Positions 9,475-18,303 of a DNA stretch of 64,000 nt are shown piece by piece (the first letter of the stretch is position 1; every line of letters starts with the position of its first letter). Below the pieces are notes generated by a model. That model ran no database searches, was not told the origin of the DNA, and worked only from the letters and a program-made list of their open reading frames with translations. The stretch is from assembly GCA_014872875.1 (NCBI GenBank), contig WKFI01000005.1, forward strand, positions 124,001 to 188,000, read 5' to 3'. This DNA comes from Paracoccaceae bacterium. Its GTDB lineage: Bacteria > Pseudomonadota > Alphaproteobacteria > Rhodobacterales > Rhodobacteraceae. The translations under genes were made by a program, and so were the position numbers.

Positions 9475-10956
9475 TCAGAGATCGTAGATCCCGGCGAACT
9501 TGGTCTCAAGATAGCGCAGCAGCGGCTCCGGCCCGGGCTCTGCGTCCGGTCCCATCGCGCTGGCCCGCCGAATGGTTTCGCGCGGCTCGTGCAGGCCGCC
9601 ATGACACTGCAGGTTCTCGCGCAGCCAGCCTGTCGCGCCCGTGGTATCGCCCAGGGCCAACTGACCATCCAGATCCGGCACCGCCCGGCGCAGGGCCTCG
9701 TGCAGGCACCCGGCATAGACATTACCCAGCGAATAGGTTGGGAAATAGCCGAACAGCCCCACCGACCAATGCACGTCCTGCAGCACCCCGTTGGACGGTG
9801 TGTCGACCGCGTATCCGAAATCCGCCTTGAACCGGTCGTTCCATGCAGCCTCCAGATCGGAGACGGCCAGATCATCACTCATCAGTGCGCGCTCCAGATC
9901 AAAGCGCAGCATGATGTGCAGGTTGTATTGGATTTCGTCCGCCTCGGTGCGGATGTATCCGTTATGGACCTTGTTGACCGCGGCATAGAATGCGTCTGCA
10001 TCCTCGACGCCTATTGCGCCGAAAGTCTCGCACATCTGGTCAAACAGCCAGCCTGTAAAGGCACGCGACCGGCCCAGTTGGTTCTCGTATATCCGGCTTT
10101 GGCTTTCGTGTACGCCCATCGACACGCCACGACCCAGCGGAGTCAGCAGATACGCTTTGTCGATGTTCTGCTCATACGCGCCATGGCCCACCTCGTGAAT
10201 GGTCGAATAGAAGCAGTTGAACGGATCGCTTTCACTGGTGCGGGTGGTGATGCGCACATCATCGCCCGAGCCCGAGCTGAACGGGTGCACCGCCTTGTCC
10301 ACCCGACCATGCGCCATGTCATAGCCAAAGGTTTTTGCCAGCTTGCGGGTCAGCTGCATCTGTTTGGCCGTGTCGAACGTGCCCTCCAGCCCCTTGGGCT
10401 TGGGTTTCTCCAGCACACGGGCACGCAGGTCAACAAGGCGTGGGCGCATGGCGTCAAAGGTGGCAGCAATCTGGGCGCCAGTGGTGCCGTGCTCGTAGTC
10501 TTGAACCATGGCGTCGTAAACATCACCGCCATTGGCCAGCGCCTGCCCTTCTTCGCGTTTCAGCGCCACAACCTCTTCCAACACCGGAAGGAAGCTCGCA
10601 ACATCTTCGTCCGCGCGGGCTTGGGCCCATTTTCCCTGCGCCTCGGACGTGACCTGCGCAATCTTGCGCGACAGATCCCCCGGCACTTTATTCGCCCGTT
10701 CAAAACTGCGCCGAATTTCTCGAAGTTGGGCAGCACCCGCTTCGTCCGGGGCTTCGGCCTTTTCCAGCCACTCGGCGACCCGCGGGTCGGAGCGACGGGC
10801 GTGCAGAACCGCCTCGATCGCCGCTGTTTCCTGCCCGCGTTGGCCGGCAGCCCCGCGGGGCATCATGGTTTCCTGATCCCACCCCAGACGACCCGCAATC
10901 TGGCCAAGAGCCTGAGTGTCGCGCTGATACGCCATCAATTCGTCAAATGCAGTCAT
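9475..10956 (-). CDS. Carboxypeptidase Taq (M32 family metallocarboxypeptidase)
   Basis: This 493-residue protein has the M32 zinc motif HEVGH (about residue 253), the following HESQSRIYENQLGRS block that supplies the third ligand, and IRTEADEIQYNLHI. It is a cytoplasmic metallocarboxypeptidase that removes C-terminal amino acids with broad specificity. The length is normal for the family. The ATG lies three bases after the ctaA stop, so the two genes are almost certainly cotranscribed, although no functional link is obvious. Confidence 0.95.
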   Translation of the reverse strand: MTAFDELMAYQRDTQALGQIAGRLGWDQETMMPRGAAGQRGQETAAIEAVLHARRSDPRVAEWLEKAEAPDEAGAAQLREIRRSFERANKVPGDLSRKIAQVTSEAQGKWAQARADEDVASFLPVLEEVVALKREEGQALANGGDVYDAMVQDYEHGTTGAQIAATFDAMRPRLVDLRARVLEKPKPKGLEGTFDTAKQMQLTRKLAKTFGYDMAHGRVDKAVHPFSSGSGDDVRITTRTSESDPFNCFYSTIHEVGHGAYEQNIDKAYLLTPLGRGVSMGVHESQSRIYENQLGRSRAFTGWLFDQMCETFGAIGVEDADAFYAAVNKVHNGYIRTEADEIQYNLHIMLRFDLERALMSDDLAVSDLEAAWNDRFKADFGYAVDTPSNGVLQDVHWSVGLFGYFPTYSLGNVYAGCLHEALRRAVPDLDGQLALGDTTGATGWLRENLQCHGGLHEPRETIRRASAMGPDAEPGPEPLLRYLETKFAGIYDL

Positions 10957-10959
10957 GTG

Positions 10960-12105
10960 TCAGGAATCCTTGATTGAAGTCGCAATGGGAAAGCCGGACA
11001 GGAAACGGGCCCGCAAAATCAGGCTCCAAACCAGAACGGCCATCAGCTGGTGCAGGATCGCCAGATGAAGCGGCGCGATATAGATCACCGTCACGATGCC
11101 AAGGACCACTTGCAGCAGCAAAGCGGCAAAGGCCGCGCTGAAAGCGAACCGTGTCTGCGGATGCGCCGAGCCCCGGCCACGCATCCAGGTCACCACCGCA
11201 AAACCCAAAAGCAGATAGCCGCAGACCCGGTGGATGAATTGTACCAGCCCCGGGTTTTCAAAGAAGTTCCGCCAGAGCGGTTCCATATACAGCGCATCTT
11301 CGGGGAAAATTTGCCCCCCCATCAGCGGCCAGTCGGTAAAGCTGCGGCCCGCATCGATGCCAGCGACCAAGGCCCCCAGCAGGATTTGCAGAAACGCAAA
11401 ATGCAAAAGCCCGGTGGACATGCCCCAAAGCTTGCCTTCCTTGGCGCGTCGGGCCTGCATCAAGTCGCGTTCGCTGCGCCCCATTTGCAGGATGTACCAG
11501 AACAGCACCCCCAAAATCACAAAGGCCAGCCCCAGATGTGTTGCCAACCGATAGGAGGCCACGGCCGTCATGCCTTCGCCCTGGGTCACGCCCGAGGCCA
11601 CCATCCACCATCCAATCGCGCCTTGCAGTCCGCCGAGTGCGCCAGGAATGATCAGCTTGCCTGTCCATCCGGTCGGGATTTTGCGGGCCAACAGAAAACC
11701 AAAAAACCCCAGCGCCCAGACAATGCCGATGAACCGACCCAGTTGACGGTGCCCCCATTCCCACCAGTAGATGTATTTGAAATCGCTTAACTCCATCCAC
11801 TGGTTTTCAAGCTGCCACTGGTCGATCTGTTTGTATTTGTCGAATTCCGCTTGCCAGTCGGCTTCGGACATCGGCGGAATCGCTCCGGTCACCGGACGCC
11901 ATTCGGTGATCGAAAGGCCGCTATCTGTCAGACGGGTCAGCCCCCCCACGACGATCATTGCAACCACCAAGGCAAAAAGCACCATCAACCAGGCCCGGAT
12001 GCCTTTGCGGGCACCCCCCCTGCCCCGGTCGATCAGACCGGGCTGCACGGCGGGGGCGTCTGTCTTGGGGCCCTCGACCTCTTCAAAAATGCTGCGCTTG
12101 CTCAT
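10960..12105 (-). CDS. ctaA: Heme A synthase (COX15/CtaA)
   Basis: This 381-residue polytopic membrane protein converts heme O to heme A for aa3-type cytochrome oxidase. It shows eight predicted membrane spans in two four-helix halves, with heme-ligand histidines in HRQLGRFIG and HRVCGYLLLG and the conserved GGLTRLTDSGLSITEW after the first span. The frame is open nine codons further up, but ATG 12105 has AGGAG at ideal spacing and is chosen. Cotranscribed with the M32 carboxypeptidase. The distance to trmJ is 64 bases. Confidence 0.95.
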   Translation of the reverse strand: MSKRSIFEEVEGPKTDAPAVQPGLIDRGRGGARKGIRAWLMVLFALVVAMIVVGGLTRLTDSGLSITEWRPVTGAIPPMSEADWQAEFDKYKQIDQWQLENQWMELSDFKYIYWWEWGHRQLGRFIGIVWALGFFGFLLARKIPTGWTGKLIIPGALGGLQGAIGWWMVASGVTQGEGMTAVASYRLATHLGLAFVILGVLFWYILQMGRSERDLMQARRAKEGKLWGMSTGLLHFAFLQILLGALVAGIDAGRSFTDWPLMGGQIFPEDALYMEPLWRNFFENPGLVQFIHRVCGYLLLGFAVVTWMRGRGSAHPQTRFAFSAAFAALLLQVVLGIVTVIYIAPLHLAILHQLMAVLVWSLILRARFLSGFPIATSIKDS

Positions 12106-12169
12106 GCTCGCTCCTGTGGAATGTGTCGCCAAGCTAGGGCGGGTTGTGTCCCTGGTCCAGAGATGACGC

Positions 12170-12913
12170 TCAGCCTTTTTCCTTCCAGCGGACCATCTGC
12201 CGCATCACCCCATGCAGCATCTGTACATCGGCACGGGTCATTCGCATCCGCGACCACAGGTTGCGGAGGTTGGTCTTCATACCTTCGGCCTTTTCAGGCG
12301 GATAGAAGAATCCGGCCTCGTCCAGCCGGTTTTCATAGTGCTCCACCAGTTTCTCGACCTCGATCCCCGTGGCCCAGTCACCCTTTCCCAGATCCGTGGA
12401 CTCGTGCACAACTTCTCCCGATTGCCGCATCCATTCATAGGCGGTCAAAAGTACGCATTGGCCGAGGTTGAGCGAGGCGTAAAGCGGGTTCACCGGGACC
12501 GAAATGATTGCATTGGCCTTGGCGATATCCTCGTTTTCCAAACCGGCACGTTCAGGCCCGAACAGAACCGCCACCTGTTCACCGGCGGCAACCTTTTCGG
12601 CTGCGATCTGCATCGCGCGTTCGGGGCTGTAGACCGGTTTGGTAAGGCCCCGTTGGCGGGCTGTGGTGGCAAAGGTAAACGTCCGGTCGCCCAAAGCGCC
12701 TTCCAGATCTTCGAAGAGCTGCGCTTCATCCAGCAGGCGTCCAGCCCCCGAGGACATGGCAACTGCCTTTGGGTTGGGCCAGCCATCACGCGGTGCCACA
12801 ATCCGCATCCGGTCCAAGCCGAAATTCCACATGGCACGGGCCGCTGCCCCGATGTTTTCACCCATCTGCGGGCGCACCAGAACAAAGGCGGGTTGAGGGG
12901 TCTCGCTTGGCAT
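12170..12913 (-). CDS. trmJ: tRNA (cytidine/uridine-2'-O-)-methyltransferase TrmJ
   Basis: The 247-residue product is a SPOUT-class methyltransferase that modifies position 32 in the tRNA anticodon loop. The N-terminal block PAFVLVRPQMGENIGAAARA and the knot-forming motifs LFGPERAGLENEDI and PLYASLNLGQCVLL are complete. ATG 12913 has GGAG six bases upstream and gives the family start; the open frame begins 18 codons earlier. It may share a transcript with ctaA, 64 bases downstream. Confidence 0.93.
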   Translation of the reverse strand: MPSETPQPAFVLVRPQMGENIGAAARAMWNFGLDRMRIVAPRDGWPNPKAVAMSSGAGRLLDEAQLFEDLEGALGDRTFTFATTARQRGLTKPVYSPERAMQIAAEKVAAGEQVAVLFGPERAGLENEDIAKANAIISVPVNPLYASLNLGQCVLLTAYEWMRQSGEVVHESTDLGKGDWATGIEVEKLVEHYENRLDEAGFFYPPEKAEGMKTNLRNLWSRMRMTRADVQMLHGVMRQMVRWKEKG

Positions 12914-13112
12914 CTCAGTCTCCGTCACAATCTGACATGCTGTAATCCGAGCCTGCCCGAGGAGCAAGCCGGGCAGATGACTTCTTGCGAGGAATTCAGC
13001 CCGGTTTCAAACCAGACAACGCGCTGCAGTCCATCACCAAAGCTGCAAAACCTTGCGTTGGCGGTGGATTACGCTAAACACCGCCCAAACACGCACAGAA
13101 GGAGCCGGAACC

Positions 13113-13745
13113 ATGGTTAGCCAAGCAGATATGCCCGAGCAGCCTCAGATCTACCTGATCACGCCGCCTTCCTTCGAACTGGGCAAGTTCCCCGAACAAC
13201 TCGGCAAGGTTCTGGACGCAACACAGATCGCCTGTGTTCGATTGGATATGGCAAGCCGGGACGAAGACACGCTGAGCCGAGCCGGCGACGCCCTGCGCGA
13301 AGTCTGCCATGCCCGCGACGTGGCATTGGTTATCAGCGATCACCAGATACTGGCAGAACGACTGGGTCTGGACGGTGTGCACCTTTCGGATGCCTCCAAA
13401 CCCGTGCGCACCGCGCGCAAGGCACTGGGGGCGGATGCGATTGTCGGAACGTTCTGCGGCGCATCCCGCCATGACGGTCTGGTCGCGGGCGAAGCCGGTG
13501 CAGATTATGTAAGCTTTGGTCCCATCGGCCAATCAGGCCTCGGTGACGGCCAACAAGCCGAGCTGGAGTTGTTCCAGTGGTGGTCCGAAATGATCGAGGT
13601 TCCCATTGTCGCTGAGGGGGGCCTGACGCCGGAGTTGGTCAAAGCCTACGCGCCCTACACCGACTTCTTCGGCATCGGCGATGAAATCTGGCGCGAGGAT
13701 GATCCTGTGGCTGCGCTGAGCGCGCTCATCGCGGCCATGGAGTGA
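13113..13745 (+). CDS. ThiE/TenI-like thiamine phosphate synthase family protein
   Basis: This 210-residue TIM-barrel protein has the ThiE-type motifs GLDGVHLSDAS, GTFCGASRHDG and GADYVSFGPI. Family members join HMP-PP and HET-P to make thiamine phosphate, or act as TenI-like aromatising isomerases. The pyrophosphate-binding loop (AS rather than the usual TTR/TKK triplet) is not a clean match to ThiE, so a diverged paralogue is possible and no symbol is assigned. AAGGAG lies at good spacing before ATG 13113; the frame extends to 13053. Its stop directly abuts that of the convergent HupE-like gene. Confidence 0.75.
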   Translation: MVSQADMPEQPQIYLITPPSFELGKFPEQLGKVLDATQIACVRLDMASRDEDTLSRAGDALREVCHARDVALVISDHQILAERLGLDGVHLSDASKPVRTARKALGADAIVGTFCGASRHDGLVAGEAGADYVSFGPIGQSGLGDGQQAELELFQWWSEMIEVPIVAEGGLTPELVKAYAPYTDFFGIGDEIWREDDPVAALSALIAAME

Positions 13746-14867
13746 TTACAGGAACACCCGCTCCACGAACCAATAAGTCCCAATCGCCGCGATGGTGATC
13801 GAGGCCGGGATGGCGACCCGCCCACGGTACTTCGGATAATTTCGAAACCAGAAGCCGACCGAGATCCAGGCAATGGCAATCACAGTCAGTTGCCCAAGCT
13901 CGACCCCGATGTTGAAACCGATCAGAGCGGGCAGGAATTGTTCGGTGGGCAGGCCGAAATCCCCCAACACGCTGGCAAAGCCGAGCCCATGCAGCAAGCC
14001 AAAGGCGAAAATCACCACTGGTCGCCAGCGGTGAAGATGATTGGTCAATACGTTTTCGATGGCGACATACACGATCGACGCGGCAATCAACGGCTCGACG
14101 ATCGAGGCAGGCACCGTCACATATCCCAACGCGCCCAAGGCCAGTGTGACCGTATGCGCAACGGTAAAGGCGCTGATTTGCCAGATCAGCGGGCGCAGAT
14201 GACGGCTGAGGAAGAACAACCCCAGCACAAACAGGATGTGATCCCATCCCAACGGAATGATGTGTTCAAACCCGACCGGGATATAGTCGATGAACGCATC
14301 CCGTGCGGTGAGGTTTGCCCCGCCACGCAATGGAATCGGAGGGCTGGACTCGCCGCCCTGCAAGAAGCCGGTATAGGGATCCTCCACCCCCTGCTGGCGC
14401 AGAACCAAGCCTCCTGACCCGCTTGGCCAATGCAGGGTCACGCTGCCGGTGGCCTGCGGTAAAGCACCCTCCAGCACAAGGATCGAGGCACGTGGCAGAT
14501 CAACAGGTCCAACCGCAGGTACTTGCAGATCCGAAACCGACATCGCAACTCTCGCACCAACCGTGACCTCCAATGTCTCCAGCCAGTCCTGGCTAAAAGT
14601 ATCGACCATTGGTTCCAGTTCAGACTGAGGCAATCCCCGCAAGAGATCATAGTCTCCGGTCTGTTCGGTATCGTCCGTATCCGCCAACCCATCCAGATCA
14701 ATGCCAGCCAGAAAAGCTTCGAGGTTCAGGCGCAGCTCAAGGCGCAAGGTACCGTCCTGCACGCTTAGATCGCCGATGGTTGGAGTCACTTCATGTGCCC
14801 TGGCACCAGCAACCTGCAGCAGACTTGACATCAGTAGCGTAAAGGTCAGCCTCAGAATCTGAACCAT
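13746..14867 (-). CDS. HupE/UreJ family membrane protein with periplasmic N-terminal domain
   Basis: The protein (373 residues) has a signal peptide, an extracytoplasmic domain of about 190 residues beginning HEVTPTIGDL, and then a membrane domain with FEHIIPLGWDHILFVLGLF, AFTVAHTVTLAL and FGLLHGLGFA. These histidine-rich helices are typical of the HupE/UreJ_2 family, members of which carry nickel or cobalt or are of unknown role. The frame also opens at ATG 14882; ATG 14867 is preferred because it starts the signal peptide, but neither has a strong ribosome binding site. It is head-to-head with the DUF4198 gene at 14881, with at most 13 bases between the start codons. Confidence 0.8.
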   Translation of the reverse strand: MVQILRLTFTLLMSSLLQVAGARAHEVTPTIGDLSVQDGTLRLELRLNLEAFLAGIDLDGLADTDDTEQTGDYDLLRGLPQSELEPMVDTFSQDWLETLEVTVGARVAMSVSDLQVPAVGPVDLPRASILVLEGALPQATGSVTLHWPSGSGGLVLRQQGVEDPYTGFLQGGESSPPIPLRGGANLTARDAFIDYIPVGFEHIIPLGWDHILFVLGLFFLSRHLRPLIWQISAFTVAHTVTLALGALGYVTVPASIVEPLIAASIVYVAIENVLTNHLHRWRPVVIFAFGLLHGLGFASVLGDFGLPTEQFLPALIGFNIGVELGQLTVIAIAWISVGFWFRNYPKYRGRVAIPASITIAAIGTYWFVERVFL

Positions 14868-14880
14868 AACGGATCTGCCC

Positions 14881-15681
14881 ATGCGCCTGCGTTCCCTGTC
14901 CCTAGTCCTTTGTTCTCTGGCCTGTCTGGGTCAGCCAGTCTTTGGTCACGAGTCTTGGGTGGAGCCTCTGAAATATCAAGTAGAAAGCGGGGACACTGTC
15001 GCCATCCATATGCGTAATGGAGAGATGTTCGCAGGCAGCGATCTTGCTTTTTTCGACCATCAACTGACCCGGGCCGAGCTTGCCGGCACGGATACCACTT
15101 TTCCCTATGAAGGTCGCATGGGCGATATTCCGGCCTTCACGGTTCAGGCCGCATCCCAGGGGCTGATGACACTCATCGTCGAAACCGAACCCGCCGAGGT
15201 AAAGTACAAAACCTGGGAGGAGTTCGAGAAATTTCTGATTGAAAAGGACTTGTCCCAGATCCCGGCCATGCATGCTGGGCGCGGCTTGCCCAAACAGGAC
15301 TTCTGGGAAACCTATTCCCGCCACAGCAAAACCCTGATCTCGGTTGGGCACGGGGAAGGATCGGACACCGTGCGCGGCATGGACATAGAGCTTGTCGCAC
15401 TTTCAAACCCGAACGGGCTTGAGAACGGCGCTGGTATGCCGGTTCAACTCAACGCCCAGAGCGCGCCCGTACCGGGGACGCAGATTGAAGTCTTCGAAAA
15501 GGCACCTGATAAAACAGTCACCCGTTTCAAGGTCAGGACCGGCCAAGACGGGCGCAGCATCGTCCCGGTGCAACCGAAACACCAATACCTGCTGAACGCA
15601 GTCATCATCCGTCCGGCGGACGCAGGGGAACGGGCGGTCTGGCGCACGCTCTGGGCCTCACTGACTTTTGCCCTTCCGTAG
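14881..15681 (+). CDS. DUF4198 family periplasmic protein
   Basis: The 266-residue product starts with a signal peptide (MRLRSLSLVLCSLACLG, then FGHESWVEP). The mature N-terminal HESWVEP and the immunoglobulin-like layout fit the DUF4198 family, which includes proteins tied to nickel or cobalt import (NikK-like). The divergent HupE/UreJ-like gene next door supports a role in metal handling, but this is inferred from position. Translation probably starts at ATG 14881, with CGGA eight bases upstream. Confidence 0.75.
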   Translation: MRLRSLSLVLCSLACLGQPVFGHESWVEPLKYQVESGDTVAIHMRNGEMFAGSDLAFFDHQLTRAELAGTDTTFPYEGRMGDIPAFTVQAASQGLMTLIVETEPAEVKYKTWEEFEKFLIEKDLSQIPAMHAGRGLPKQDFWETYSRHSKTLISVGHGEGSDTVRGMDIELVALSNPNGLENGAGMPVQLNAQSAPVPGTQIEVFEKAPDKTVTRFKVRTGQDGRSIVPVQPKHQYLLNAVIIRPADAGERAVWRTLWASLTFALP

Positions 15682-15728
15682 CGTGAAGCCTGCTTGCGCC
15701 GCCAAAGCTTTGGCGGCATGAAGACGGT

Positions 15729-16631
15729 ATGCAAAACACTGCTGACTTCGACATTCTGTGTATCGGATCTGTCCTGTGGGACGTGATTGGCCGGTCGCCT
15801 CAGGACATGCGGCAAGGCTCGGACATGCCCGGGCGGATCACACGCTTGCCGGGCGGTGTCGCGATGAACATTGCCATGACACTTGTCCGCTTCGGTCTGG
15901 CCCCTTCGGTGCTGACTGCTATCGGTCGGGATGCCGAAGGGGACGAATTGATCTCGGCCTGTCAGCGACTGGGCGTGGCAACGGATCTGGCGTATCGCTC
16001 CGAAGATCTGCCCACGGATCGCTACATGGCCGTCGAAGGGGCCAACGGGCTGATCGCCGCTATTGCCGATGCCCATTCGCTGGAGGCCGCAGGGGACAAG
16101 ATCCTACGCCCGCTGACAGATGGCATATTGGGCCGCGCCGAGGCGCCTTACGAAGGCCCCATCGCTCTGGATGGGAACCTGACGCTGAGCCTGTTGGACG
16201 ACATCGCCCACAATCCCGCTTTTGCGCGAGCCGACCTGCGGGTGGCGCCTGCCTCGCCCGGCAAGGCGGAGCGACTGCGCCCGTTCCTGACAGCCTCTCA
16301 CGGAACGCTCTACGTGAATCTGGAAGAGGCCGGATACTTGTGTCAGGCCACATTCACCCGCTCAGAGGACGCGGCCCTTGCCATGATAGACAGGGGGGCC
16401 GCCCGCGTTCTGGTTACAGATGGTGGCGCATCGGCGACTGAACTCAGCCGGGGTGCGCAACCCATCACCCTGATCCCGCCTCGCGTTCAGGTCGCCCGTG
16501 TGACCGGCGCGGGCGATACCTTCATGGCCGCCCATATCGCGGCCGAAACCCGCGGAGATGGGCGGGAGGATGCGTTGCATTCCGCCCTGTTGGCCGCGGC
16601 CACCTATGTTTCCGGAGAACCACCGCTGTGA
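15729..16631 (+). CDS. psuK: Pseudouridine kinase (PfkB family)
   Basis: This 300-residue PfkB/ribokinase-fold sugar kinase has the N-terminal GG motif LPGGVAMNIAM and the C-terminal anion-hole motif VTGAGDTFMAAH with the catalytic aspartate. The family is broad, but the substrate is indicated by the neighbour: its stop overlaps the GTG start of pseudouridine-5'-phosphate glycosidase by four bases. It therefore most likely phosphorylates pseudouridine to pseudouridine 5'-phosphate in the cytoplasm. The Shine-Dalgarno sequence before ATG 15729 is weak. Confidence 0.88.
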   Translation: MQNTADFDILCIGSVLWDVIGRSPQDMRQGSDMPGRITRLPGGVAMNIAMTLVRFGLAPSVLTAIGRDAEGDELISACQRLGVATDLAYRSEDLPTDRYMAVEGANGLIAAIADAHSLEAAGDKILRPLTDGILGRAEAPYEGPIALDGNLTLSLLDDIAHNPAFARADLRVAPASPGKAERLRPFLTASHGTLYVNLEEAGYLCQATFTRSEDAALAMIDRGAARVLVTDGGASATELSRGAQPITLIPPRVQVARVTGAGDTFMAAHIAAETRGDGREDALHSALLAAATYVSGEPPL

Positions 16632-17542
16632 TCCCCCTGCACTATTCCTCCGAAGTGTCTCAGGCCAAAGCCGACGCGATCCCCATCGTGGCGTTGGAAA
16701 GCACCATCATCACCCATGGAATGCCCTATCCGCAAAATGTCGAAGTCGCCGCGCAGGTTGAACAGGATATCCGCGATTCCGGTGCCGTGCCTGCGACCAT
16801 GGCAGTGGTCCAAGGACGCCTGCATGTCGGCCTCGAACCGGATCAACTGCAAGATTTGGGTCAGGCCAAAGGCGTGGCCAAACTGTCCCGCGCCGATATG
16901 GCCGCCTGTATCGCCACTGGCGGCACCGGCGCGACCACCGTCGCCGCCACGATGATTGCAGCTCATCTGGCCGGGATAAAAGTCTTTGCCACAGGTGGCA
17001 TTGGCGGCGTCCACAAGGGCGCTGAAACCAGCTTTGACATCTCCGCCGATCTGCACGAACTGGCTGCAACACCGGTCACGGTTGTGGCCGCAGGCGCCAA
17101 AGCAATCCTGGACGTGCCCAAAACACTTGAAGTGCTCGAGACGCTCGGGGTCCCAGTCATCGCCTATGGCCAGGACGCCTTCCCGGCCTTCTGGTCTTCG
17201 CAATCCGATCTGGCAGCGCCCTTGCGCATGGATGATCCGGTCCAGATCGCCCGCGCGCATCACCTGCGCGGTCAGATGGGCTTGCCCGGAGGGCAGCTGA
17301 TAGCCAACCCGATCCCGGCAGAAGCCGAGATCTCCGCCGAAACTCTGGCTCCGATCATTGCCCAAGCTCAGTCACAGGCAGATACCCAAGGCGTGACCGG
17401 CAAGGGCGTGACACCGTTCCTGCTACAGAGGATCTTTGAACTGACCGAGGGCCGGTCGCTCACCGCCAATATCGCGCTCGTGCGCAACAATGCCCGGCTG
17501 GCTGCGCAGATTGCCCGTGAATTGGTCAATCTCTGCGACTGA
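16628..17542 (+). CDS. psuG: Pseudouridine-5'-phosphate glycosidase
   Basis: This 304-residue enzyme splits pseudouridine 5'-phosphate into uracil and ribose 5-phosphate, breaking the C-C glycosidic bond. Family motifs are complete: [60 protein letters not shown], and the C-terminal [16 protein letters not shown]. Translation starts at GTG 16628, overlapping the TGA of psuK as GTGA, so the two are coupled. Together they form a complete pathway for recycling pseudouridine from RNA turnover. Confidence 0.96.
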   Translation: MIPLHYSSEVSQAKADAIPIVALESTIITHGMPYPQNVEVAAQVEQDIRDSGAVPATMAVVQGRLHVGLEPDQLQDLGQAKGVAKLSRADMAACIATGGTGATTVAATMIAAHLAGIKVFATGGIGGVHKGAETSFDISADLHELAATPVTVVAAGAKAILDVPKTLEVLETLGVPVIAYGQDAFPAFWSSQSDLAAPLRMDDPVQIARAHHLRGQMGLPGGQLIANPIPAEAEISAETLAPIIAQAQSQADTQGVTGKGVTPFLLQRIFELTEGRSLTANIALVRNNARLAAQIARELVNLCD

Positions 17543-17620
17543 TCCGCCTTATTGAGCACCTTAATATTGTAGCAAGCTCAAATTATTCCTAGGTACTGCC
17601 TGAACAATGCCGGATCGCAC

Positions 17621-18301
17621 ATGACTACGCCGTTTGATGAAGAACCCCATCGCCGCCCCGGCCTCTTTGCCCGGCTCCGCTCTTCGTTCCTGACGGGGAT
17701 CGTGGTCATTGCGCCGGTGGGGCTGACCATCTGGTTGCTCTGGACCGTGATGGGCTGGATCGATGGGGTTGTTCTGCCCTTGGTCCCTTCGACCTTCCTG
17801 CCCGAGAAATATATCGGCATCAATCTGCGTGGTGTCGGGCTGATTTTCTTCCTGCTTTTCACCATCGTGGTGGGCTGGATCGCCAAAGGGATCATCGGCA
17901 GGTCTCTGATCAGTTTTGCCGAAGGTCTGGTGGATCGTACGCCTGTCGTGCGCTCGGTCTATTCTGGGATCAAGCAGATCTCGGAAACGGTGTTTGCCCA
18001 GACCGAACGCAGTTTTGAAAAGGCCTGCCTGATCCAATACCCGCGCCGCGGTATCTGGGCCATCGGCTTTGTTTCGACCACGGCCCGTGGAGAGGTCTCC
18101 GAACGCGCCGAAACCGGCGGCCGGTTAATGAGTGTTTTTGTCCCCACCACGCCGAACCCGACATCGGGCTTTCTGCTGTTCTTCCCCGAAGAAGACGTCA
18201 TCGAGCTGGATATGTCAGTCGAAGACGCGGCCAAACTGGTGATCTCGGCCGGCCTGGTCTATCCGAATTCCAAGGATCCGACCCAACCGCCAGACGCGTG
18301 A
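17621..18301 (+). CDS. DUF502 family membrane protein
   Basis: The 226-residue product has two membrane spans (about residues 24-46 and 70-92) and the DUF502 block with GLVDRTPVVRSVYSGIKQ and TTPNPTSGFLLFFPEEDV. The function of the family in bacteria is unknown. Its stop lies two bases from the end of the convergent patatin gene. Confidence 0.88.
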   Translation: MTTPFDEEPHRRPGLFARLRSSFLTGIVVIAPVGLTIWLLWTVMGWIDGVVLPLVPSTFLPEKYIGINLRGVGLIFFLLFTIVVGWIAKGIIGRSLISFAEGLVDRTPVVRSVYSGIKQISETVFAQTERSFEKACLIQYPRRGIWAIGFVSTTARGEVSERAETGGRLMSVFVPTTPNPTSGFLLFFPEEDVIELDMSVEDAAKLVISAGLVYPNSKDPTQPPDA

Positions 18302-18303
18302 TC

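Noticed and set aside
9451-10977. 508-codon open frame on the plus strand
   Set aside because: It is antisense to the M32 carboxypeptidase, which has its zinc motif and full length.
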